A stretch of 6,152 nucleotides of DNA from an uncultured Phycisphaerae bacterium (GTDB lineage: Bacteria > Planctomycetota > Phycisphaerae > Sedimentisphaerales > Anaerohalosphaeraceae): the NCBI GenBank assembly GCA_937920485.1, contig CALETL010000164.1:1-6152 (forward strand), given 5' to 3'. The notes beneath the pieces are model-generated. The model did not search any database. It saw nothing but the letters and a program-made list of their open reading frames with translations, and was not told the origin of the DNA. The position numbers and the translations under genes are program-made. Of this stretch, positions 1 to 5,096 are shown piece by piece (position 1 is the first letter of the stretch; each line of letters begins with the position of its first letter).

Positions 1-884
1 TCATCCCGTGCCCAGTCATCGGCCAGCGATTTAACTTCGTGGGTTTTCAACTTGATGCGATATTCATGTGAAAACGCCACCTGTCGCGTTGTCGGAACCA
101 GCAGGCGAACCTCGCCGACAAAATGGCCCCGGTATTCTTCCGTCCAGATTCCCGTTGAGGGCAATTCTCTGGATTCGGGTTCGATCACTGCGCGTCGAAT
201 GCGGCCGGAAAGCAAATAGTCCGATCCAAGAACCTGATCGAATCTGGCTTTCTGCTCTAGGTCCGTACCGCCGGCTTTAAGGGCCACCTGTTCATTCAAA
301 AACTCTTTGGTATAGGCCCGATCCAGGATGTCAAATTTACCGCTGTCGTTCAGTAAAGTGGTCAGCCGCTGAGAAAATTGTGTGGCAATTTCGTGCCCGG
401 GGATTTTAATGTTGCCAAACCGATACAGGTCCTGCTGAACTTCAAACGATGTAACGGCCAGGGACATTTTGGTCGAAGCCAACGGTGATTGATAGTCATA
501 AACCTCGACATCCACAGTCACTTCATGCTTGCCTTCGTCTGTTTTGCCTTCATTGACAACATTATATGACTTGACAAGGCCTTCAGCCAGGGTCATGGTG
601 ATACTGTCCACTGCACTGACGGAAATACCTTCCATCTCAATTGATTTATCCACCTCTTCGCGCGTTACATCAATGCTGCCGACACTGGCGGATGAAAAAG
701 CAACACCCGAGCCAACACGTACACCCTGAACCTGACTAACCGCTTCATACAATGCGTTTTTTACCGCCTGATCACGTGTGGCGCCGATCCCTTTGGTCTG
801 ACGCGTTTGCGTCTGAACCGGCTTAACACCGAAAACAGCACCCACCAACCCTGTAAACAAAAATAAGAAAGCAATATTCTTCAT
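1..884 (-). CDS. Exported CsgG/FlgT-like periplasmic protein, 3' end cut off by window edge
   Basis: The first 294 residues are visible; the stop lies beyond the left edge. I translated this frame by hand and found no internal stop. The ATG at 884-882 follows a GGAAGGG Shine-Dalgarno with about 7 bases spacing. Residues 1-19 form a Sec signal peptide (MKNIAFLF...) with no lipobox Cys, unlike the three genes before it. Residues 30-60 carry the R-D-x-A-x-x-x-A-L-x-x-A-x-x-Q-x-x-G pattern seen in LPP20 and FlgT N-terminal domains. From about residue 140 a CsgG/TolB-N-like alpha/beta domain begins: a strand (MSLAVTSFEV), a helix (IATQFSQRLTTLL), then GKFDILDRAYTKEFLNEQ and LGSDYLLSGRI. This is the typical 'short-lived target, low-copy lookup' pattern of CsgG/LpoB-like folds. 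It is the last visible gene of the lipoprotein operon, 36 bases after the LpoB-type gene. The exact role is unknown; a FlgT-like periplasmic ring or structural protein is one possibility, but no flagellar genes are in view. Confidence 0.72.
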   Translation of the reverse strand, partial: MKNIAFLFLFTGLVGAVFGVKPVQTQTRQTKGIGATRDQAVKNALYEAVSQVQGVRVGSGVAFSSASVGSIDVTREEVDKSIEMEGISVSAVDSITMTLAEGLVKSYNVVNEGKTDEGKHEVTVDVEVYDYQSPLASTKMSLAVTSFEVQQDLYRFGNIKIPGHEIATQFSQRLTTLLNDSGKFDILDRAYTKEFLNEQVALKAGGTDLEQKARFDQVLGSDYLLSGRIRRAVIEPESRELPSTGIWTEEYRGHFVGEVRLLVPTTRQVAFSHEYRIKLKTHEVKSLADDWARD

Positions 885-920
885 AATATTACCCTTCCTT
901 TATAAAGCGTTTCGATTCAA

Positions 921-1535
921 TCACCACGAAACCATTTTATCCGAACCGCGTTTGCCAATGACTTTTTCTTCCTGCCAGAACCTTAAACCGGTGGTCAGAT
1001 CCGTAATTCGCAGTTGGAAGTAATACTCAACTTGCTGCGTCTTTTTGTCGTATTTAATATTCCGTTGGAAAATTTTCCCCGAAATACTCAACTCCGGCGC
1101 GATCAATTGCTTTTTGGCCGGTAGCGTATCTTCGTTGAATTCATCGCCTCTGTCCGAGTCGCGCATATCACGTGTTTCATATACCATCGAAGCGCCGGCC
1201 TTATCACCCATGGCCGAGGTCATGGCAACTTGCCCGCTGTTCATCATTTCCTGTTCCACTTTGGCCATTAGTTGGTCGGTATCGATCCGCTGCATCGTGT
1301 CGTTTACGATGCCTCCGGTTACCATCACATAACGTCCGCCGCCGGGCTTATGCAGGGACCCGGACCGAATGAGTGAATCAATCATCGCGGCGGCGGCCTG
1401 ATCAAAATCACGATAGTCCAGACCCATTACCGCTTTTCCCTGGTCATTAACCATGTCAATGTTTTTCGTTGTCGGTCCTGAGCATCCAATGACCCAAACG
1501 CAAAGACATATACAAAGTAATGTTTTTAACTTCAT
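921..1535 (-). CDS. lpoB: LpoB-type outer-membrane lipoprotein (penicillin-binding protein activator family, COG3417)
   Basis: A 204-residue lipoprotein with signal peptide and lipobox V15-I16-G17-C18; Ser at +2 fits outer-membrane sorting. Family signatures run in order: VMGLDYRDFDQAA (36-48), KPGGGRYVMV (63-72), IVNDTMQRIDTDQL (76-89), NSGQVAMTSA (99-108), LIAPELSISGKIFQR (144-158), VEYYFQLRITDLTTGLRFWQEE (169-190) and the C-terminal KRGSDKMVSW. E. coli LpoB reaches through the wall to activate the bifunctional synthase PBP1b; that role here is inferred from family membership. Length is close to E. coli LpoB (213), but the long proline-rich linker after the lipid Cys is missing; only about 20 residues precede the folded domain. 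The start has an AAAGGGAG Shine-Dalgarno 6 bases upstream. It lies 38 bases after the YcfL-like gene, the same partner as in E. coli (ycfL-lpoB). The symbol denotes the family; PBP1b activation in this organism is untested. Confidence 0.88.
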   Translation of the reverse strand: MKLKTLLCICLCVWVIGCSGPTTKNIDMVNDQGKAVMGLDYRDFDQAAAAMIDSLIRSGSLHKPGGGRYVMVTGGIVNDTMQRIDTDQLMAKVEQEMMNSGQVAMTSAMGDKAGASMVYETRDMRDSDRGDEFNEDTLPAKKQLIAPELSISGKIFQRNIKYDKKTQQVEYYFQLRITDLTTGLRFWQEEKVIGKRGSDKMVSW

Positions 1536-1573
1536 TATAAACTCCCTTTCAAAAAAGTCGTATTATCGGGTTG

Positions 1574-2011
1574 TTAGTTTTTCTTCTTTCGCATGTTCAG
1601 CCGAAAATCGACGGCCTCTTTACGCGGTGCAATAAATCGAAAGGTTACTTCAGATTTTCCCATCGCCGACACCGGGACCCAAACACTGGTCTTGGTGGGG
1701 ATCACCATTCCGTTCGCATCCAACCATTCAGTACGATACTCAAACTGCTTGACGCCGTAGGCCTTATTGACCCCTTTCATCTGAACATCCAAAAAGCCCT
1801 CTGGTGTAAGGGTGTCGTTGACTTCCGTAATTTCAATGCCCTGGCCCAGCAGTGCGCTGATGGCATACTTAAACGGACGAGTGATAATGTTGTCACCCAG
1901 TGAGTCACTGCCCACGCGGTGATCAACATTGACCCTGTCATCCTCGACTTGTGAACCGCATCCGGCCAAAAGCATGCCCATTATAATTAACAAAAATAAG
2001 TACCTGCTCAT
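1574..2011 (-). CDS. ycfL: YcfL-like lipoprotein (DUF1425 family)
   Basis: A 145-residue lipoprotein. The signal peptide MSRYLFLLIIMGM ends in lipobox L15-A16-G17-C18. The body matches the DUF1425/YcfL pattern: a framework strand QFEYRTEWLDANGMVI (89-104), then SVWVPVSAMGKSEVTFRFIAPRKEAVDFRLNMRK (109-142), with the conserved Y-x-x-x-W-x-D-x-x-G and the I-A-P-x-x-x-A-x-D-F motif. The function of YcfL is not established. It is encoded next to lpoB in E. coli, and the same pairing here supports the assignment. I chose the ATG at 2011-2009 because AAGGGAG (2023-2017) sits 5 bases upstream. A TTG at 2026 would extend the protein by five residues, but that start would place the Shine-Dalgarno inside the coding region. 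The gap to the preceding gene's stop is 11 bases, so the two are probably translationally linked. The protein ends in a basic tail, RKKKN. Confidence 0.85.
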   Translation of the reverse strand: MSRYLFLLIIMGMLLAGCGSQVEDDRVNVDHRVGSDSLGDNIITRPFKYAISALLGQGIEITEVNDTLTPEGFLDVQMKGVNKAYGVKQFEYRTEWLDANGMVIPTKTSVWVPVSAMGKSEVTFRFIAPRKEAVDFRLNMRKKKN

Positions 2012-2016
2012 AATCA

Positions 2017-2023
2017 CTCCCTT
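2017..2023 (-). promoter_or_regulatory. Ribosome binding site deciding the YcfL-like start
   Basis: AAGGGAG on the minus strand lies 5 bases before the ATG at 2011. It overlaps the last base of the upstream TGA stop (2025-2023), so ribosomes finishing the COG3014-like gene end directly on it. This favours the ATG at 2011 over the in-frame TTG at 2026. Confidence 0.75.
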
Positions 2024-3414
2024 CAATTAAATGTCATTATTTCAATGTTTGGTTTGATTACATGGTTAATCATTTTAACATAGACCACCGCATGATTGCA
2101 ATCGGGAATATTGAACGAAAACGGACCGATCCCCGGCCCCTGAATTATAAATTGAGCATCGGCGGGCATGGGGAATCGGGCAACCTGAAAATTTTTCGGC
2201 AGCATCGTCCAAGTCCGGACATCCGCAGCGGTAGTCGCAAATGAATAGATTGCGGCAATGACCGCGGCAGTCGATGAATTCTGGTTTTTTTCGAGAGAAT
2301 ATTGAGCAATGGCCTTCGTGGTAGCCGAGATAATCGCCCGTGTAAGGATTCCTTGAAAATCTTTATCAAATTCGGTCTTAATAACGCTGTCCATATTCAC
2401 CAGCAATTGGGTTCTATGTGTTTGCGATGCGGCTTGAATATCTAAAAAAGGTGCCGCCGAAGGGCGAAAAGCAAGCTTCGGCAGAGCAATCCCGAAATAA
2501 CGAACGTTGTCAGTCGCAATAAATAACGGCAGATCAATCCGAGTTTCTGTTTTGATCGGCCCCAGGCCGTTTTCGTAGATTACCCAGACTGTCGGTTCAA
2601 TAGAGCCCCCGTCTCGCATGTGTTTCTCAAGCCGGGTGAAATCGTCCACAACATAGATGTTTTGCGGCAGCATCCCGGCGCTTTCTTTGAGCAGATCAAT
2701 CGCCTTGGGATAATCCTTTTCAATTGTGAAAAATATTCCCGCCGCATATGTTGCGAGCGGATTGACAAAATCGGGATAAACGGCAAACTCGCCGATTGAC
2801 GAATACTCTGTTTGGATGCGATTTTGAAATTCAGGATTATTCATGGTCTGTTGAGCCATCGCACTGTTTTGATCCTGACTCTTCTGGTCCCGAAGCTGCT
2901 GAATCTCCTTGTTGAAATTTTCTTTGGCGCGGCGCTGGCGGTCCAGGGCGCGGTTAAACTCCACCCGTGCCAGATCAGGTTGACCAGTCGCCATGAAATT
3001 GAGCGCTTTATACGTATTAACCATAACGCCGTCATAAACCTGTCCGGTGTAAGGGACGACATTATCGTTGACCGCGACCGATCCTACTGTATGACCAAGC
3101 CCTGAGTTCTCTCCGTCAAAGTGTGTCATCATATCTTCGCTTGAATCAAAGTGTTGGCTGCTCTGGTCAAAATTATTTTGAAAACGCCGAATGGATCCCA
3201 GCTGAAGTGTCCACAAAAGGTCCTCTCCCCGGGGATTTCCCTTTTCGTGGATTTTCTCCTCGGCGAATAATTGGGCCTGCTCAACATTGCCGGATTCAAT
3301 ATATTGATTGAATTTCGTCAGGTGACTTTTGGGGGCATTACATCCCGATAAAAGAATAACAGGCCATAGATAAACGGCAATCATGGCCAAAACACATCGG
3401 AACAACTTACTCAT
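2023..3414 (-). CDS. COG3014-like outer-membrane lipoprotein with TPR-like region
   Basis: A lipoprotein of 463 residues counted from the ATG at 3414. A long hydrophobic signal ends in lipobox L22-S23-G24-C25; Asn at +2 fits outer-membrane location. Residues 30-100 look like helical repeats (YIESGNVEQAQLFAEEKI, WTLQLGSIRRFQNNFDQSSQHF). Residues 128-178 continue this with DGVMVNTYKALNFMATGQ and DLARVEFNRALDRQRRAKEN, then a Gln/Lys-rich probable coiled coil. Next is FVNPLATYAAGIFFTIEKDYPKAIDLLKESAGMLPQN (216-252), another TPR-like pair. The C-terminal half has the family hallmarks VWVIYENGLGPIK (277-288), RIDLPLFI (292-299), GIALPKLAFR (308-317), TEFDKDFQGILTRAIISA (347-364) and ADVRTWTMLPKNFQVARFP (397-415). 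I recognise these as the uncharacterised COG3014 family from memory. The biochemical role is unknown. It leads the operon, so it probably works with the YcfL and LpoB-type partners, perhaps as a scaffold. Confidence 0.8.
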   Translation of the reverse strand: MSKLFRCVLAMIAVYLWPVILLSGCNAPKSHLTKFNQYIESGNVEQAQLFAEEKIHEKGNPRGEDLLWTLQLGSIRRFQNNFDQSSQHFDSSEDMMTHFDGENSGLGHTVGSVAVNDNVVPYTGQVYDGVMVNTYKALNFMATGQPDLARVEFNRALDRQRRAKENFNKEIQQLRDQKSQDQNSAMAQQTMNNPEFQNRIQTEYSSIGEFAVYPDFVNPLATYAAGIFFTIEKDYPKAIDLLKESAGMLPQNIYVVDDFTRLEKHMRDGGSIEPTVWVIYENGLGPIKTETRIDLPLFIATDNVRYFGIALPKLAFRPSAAPFLDIQAASQTHRTQLLVNMDSVIKTEFDKDFQGILTRAIISATTKAIAQYSLEKNQNSSTAAVIAAIYSFATTAADVRTWTMLPKNFQVARFPMPADAQFIIQGPGIGPFSFNIPDCNHAVVYVKMINHVIKPNIEIMTFN

Positions 3415-3424
3415 CAAGGTCGCA

Positions 3425-3430
3425 TCCTTC
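3425..3430 (-). promoter_or_regulatory. Ribosome binding site of the COG3014-like gene
   Basis: GAAGGA on the minus strand. It is 10 bases before the ATG at 3414 and 7 bases before an adjacent in-frame TTG at 3417. Spacing slightly favours TTG and codon preference favours ATG. The two choices differ by one N-terminal residue and leave the lipoprotein signal unchanged. Confidence 0.6.
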
Positions 3431-3505
3431 TTTATCTGTCTTACCTTTGCTTTAAATTATGTAAAGTATATATCGGTTACTTCACGAAATCTGTGGTTTT
3501 ACCGT

Positions 3506-3534
3506 ATTTTCCGCTCTCCGGATAAAAAAGTCAA
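3506..3534 (-). promoter_or_regulatory. Candidate sigma70-type promoter of the lipoprotein operon
   Basis: Reading leftward, TTGACT (3534-3529, 5 of 6 to the -35 consensus), a 17-base spacer, then GAAAAT (3511-3506, 4 of 6 to the -10 consensus). This would start the transcript near 3499 with a leader of about 85 bases. A competing -10, CATAAT at 3461-3456, has a better hexamer but no convincing -35 at 16-18 bases. Either could be the true promoter; the region is AT-rich, so chance matches are easy. Confidence 0.3.
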
Positions 3535-3551
3535 GGTTTTCTTGGGGCCTC

Positions 3552-3563
3552 CTTTAATTAAAG
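3552..3563. repeat. Perfect 12-base palindrome CTTTAATTAAAG
   Basis: A fully symmetric 12-base sequence about 140 bases upstream of the leftward operon start. It lies just upstream (on the minus strand) of the candidate TTGACT -35 element. Related looser copies flank it at 3450-3466 and 3668-3685. It could be a regulator binding site, but AT-rich palindromes arise easily by chance. Confidence 0.4.
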
Positions 3564-3666
3564 AAAGACGTTGGATTTGTTCGATGTGTAATATTAGGGT
3601 GGCTTTAATAATTGCTTTTGAGTGACAAGTAGAAGATTTTTGGTTTCTGGCAAGGAAGGTAAATCA

Positions 3667-3686
3667 GCTTTAATTGAAGTTAAAGC
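3667..3686. repeat. Inverted repeat with GCTTTAA / TTAAAGC arms
   Basis: Seven-base arms (3667-3673 and 3680-3686) flank a 6-base loop, TTGAAG. A short T-run (3690-3694) follows on the plus strand, so it superficially resembles an intrinsic terminator. The stem is AT-rich and no plus-strand gene ends nearby. Its arms share the CTTTA/TAAAG core with the palindrome at 3552-3563, which fits an operator better, but neither role is proven. Confidence 0.35.
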
Positions 3687-3762
3687 GGTTTTTGCCTGAC
3701 ACAGACCAGAATCAAAAAGATTCGCTTGTTCACCAAAATGAGTTTTTAGAGGAACCCTGTAG

Positions 3763-3790
3763 TTGACAGGATGTCCCAAATGCCCATAAT
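3763..3790 (+). promoter_or_regulatory. Sigma70-type promoter of mltA
   Basis: A perfect -35 TTGACA (3763-3768), a 16-base spacer, and CATAAT (3785-3790, 5 of 6 to the -10 consensus). Transcription would start near 3797, giving a leader of about 60 bases before the mltA ATG. A small inverted repeat, CCTGT-AGTTG-ACAGG (3756-3770), overlaps the -35 box and could be bound by a regulator. This is the best promoter match in the window and is correctly placed and oriented. Confidence 0.65.
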
Positions 3791-3856
3791 GAATGTAAGC
3801 TTTTTTCCATCGGTTAGATAATAAACAGGATGTTGCCTTTTTGATAGGACGTTACC

Positions 3857-5065
3857 ATGAAACGAAAAACTCTCTTTACATTGGTTTTATTCGCATGTCT
3901 GCTCTTTGTCGGTTGCAAAACTGCTCAGGAAATCGAAGAACCCGATTACGACAAACCGTTACCTCCCGGCGCCCACGCTTTGCGGAAGATCACTGACCCT
4001 TCCATGTTCCCGGACATGACTTTTGCCTGCTATGAACTCCAGGATTTAGAGGAGGGTATTTTTAACTCGCTCAGCTACATGTCCAAGCCGTCCAGCAAGC
4101 AGTTTTTCCCGATGGCCGATATCACGCATGAACGCGTTGTGGCAAGCTTACGGGCACTGGATGAGTTATTGGATTCCGGCCTCTACGGCAGAGAGTTGAA
4201 TGACGCGATACGAACCCGCTTTGATTTCTATCAGTCCGTCGGTTGTGACGACAGGGGGACGGTCCTGTTTACCGGCTACTACACCCCGATCTTTGACGGG
4301 TCGATGGAGCCCACCGAGAAGTTTAAATATCCGTTGTATAAGCAGCCCGCCGACCTTGTCAAAGATGATAAGGGCGAGATTCTCGGCCGAAAAATCGCCG
4401 ATGGTTCGGTCAGACCCTATCCGGCCCGCAAAGAGATCGACCAGTCCGGCATGCTCAAAGGGCAGGAGATTGCGTGGTTGGGCGATCCGTTCGAGGTGTA
4501 TATTGCCCATGTTCAGGGTTCTGCGATTATTCGTACTCCGGATGGCGAACAGGTCACGCTTGGCTATGCCGCCACCAACGGCCATGAATACAAAAGCGTG
4601 GGAAGCCAGATGATTGCCGATGGTCTTGTTCCATCTGGGGGCCTGAGCTTGAAAGCTATGATTGACTACTTCAAGGCCAACCCGCAGCAGGTGGAAAAAT
4701 ACATTTATCAAAATCCGCGATATGTTTTCTTCCAGACCGACAGCGGCAACCCGCGTGGCTGCCTGAACGAACAGGTTATCCCTTTCCGATCCATTGCTAC
4801 GGATAAATCCATTTACCCGCGGGCTTCCATTTCGTTTTTGAAGACCAAACTGCCCCGATCCATCGGCGGCGTGGTAAGAAAAGCGGCCTATACCGGTTTT
4901 GCTTTGGATCAGGATGCCGGCGGGGCGATTCGAGCGCCCGGACGCTGTGATGTCTATATGGGCATTGGCGATGAAGCCGGAAAAATGGCCGGACAGGTCT
5001 ATGAAGAGGGCAAACTCTACTACCTGTTCCTCAAGCCCGGCCTCATGGGTCCGTACCTGAAATAA
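3857..5065 (+). CDS. mltA: MltA-family membrane-bound lytic murein transglycosylase (lipoprotein)
   Basis: The family cleaves the beta-1,4 bond between MurNAc and GlcNAc in peptidoglycan, forming 1,6-anhydroMurNAc ends, from the inner face of the outer membrane. A 402-residue lipoprotein: signal peptide and lipobox F17-V18-G19-C20, with Lys at +2. The MltA domain spans about 130-330: TGYYTPIFDGS (139-149), FKYPLYKQPADLV (156-168), a barrel insert ending in YAATNGHEYKSVG (237-249), NPRYVFFQ (286-293) and VIPFRSIATDKSIYPRAS (307-324). The 3D domain follows at 345-394: D353-A-G-G-A-I and CDVYMGIGDEAG. D365 aligns with the catalytic Asp308 (mature numbering) of E. coli MltA. It is somewhat longer than E. 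coli MltA (365); part of the excess lies N-terminal (20-60). The ATG has AGGA at 3846-3849, 7 bases upstream. It is divergent from the LpoB operon and 31 bases before a beta-CASP nuclease gene. Confidence 0.93.
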   Translation: MKRKTLFTLVLFACLLFVGCKTAQEIEEPDYDKPLPPGAHALRKITDPSMFPDMTFACYELQDLEEGIFNSLSYMSKPSSKQFFPMADITHERVVASLRALDELLDSGLYGRELNDAIRTRFDFYQSVGCDDRGTVLFTGYYTPIFDGSMEPTEKFKYPLYKQPADLVKDDKGEILGRKIADGSVRPYPARKEIDQSGMLKGQEIAWLGDPFEVYIAHVQGSAIIRTPDGEQVTLGYAATNGHEYKSVGSQMIADGLVPSGGLSLKAMIDYFKANPQQVEKYIYQNPRYVFFQTDSGNPRGCLNEQVIPFRSIATDKSIYPRASISFLKTKLPRSIGGVVRKAAYTGFALDQDAGGAIRAPGRCDVYMGIGDEAGKMAGQVYEEGKLYYLFLKPGLMGPYLK

Positions 5066-5096
5066 GTGATGAAAAGTTGATTATTTGGAGAGTTTC

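Larger units (their letters stand above)
3415..3856. other. Divergent intergenic control region (about 440 bases)
   Basis: AT-rich non-coding spacer between the leftward lipoprotein operon and the rightward mltA gene. Short open frames inside it lack Shine-Dalgarno sequences, or begin at TTG, and resemble no protein I know. It contains the promoter candidates listed separately, and three inverted repeats of the form CTTTA...TAAAG at 3450-3466, 3552-3563 and 3668-3685. I see no tRNA, riboswitch or convincing GC-rich terminator. The region is long for a simple divergent promoter pair, leaving room for regulator sites or an unrecognised small RNA. Confidence 0.7.

Noticed and set aside
1..884. 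Flagellar assembly assignment (FlgT) for the left-edge gene
   Set aside because: The architecture is FlgT-like but the neighbours are an LpoB-type cassette and no flagellar gene is visible, so a flagellar name would be unsupported.
2012..2026. Five-residue N-terminal extension of the YcfL-like protein from a TTG at 2026
   Set aside because: The strong AAGGGAG site lies within this extension and is ideally spaced for the ATG at 2011.
3667..3694. Intrinsic terminator on the plus strand (stem followed by a T-run)
   Set aside because: The stem is AT-rich and there is no plus-strand transcript upstream that would need terminating; recorded as an inverted repeat instead.
3594..3779. Possible small minus-strand gene (61 codons) in the intergenic region
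   Set aside because: It would start at TTG without a Shine-Dalgarno sequence, has no recognisable features, and overlaps the mltA promoter on the other strand.
3797..3856. Riboswitch or attenuator in the mltA leader
   Set aside because: The leader is only about 60 bases and shows no stable paired structure or known riboswitch signature.
4166..4711. Minus-strand open frame of 181 codons inside mltA
   Set aside because: Antisense to conserved MltA motifs; no family resemblance. The plus-strand frame 4200-4613 is likewise an out-of-frame shadow.
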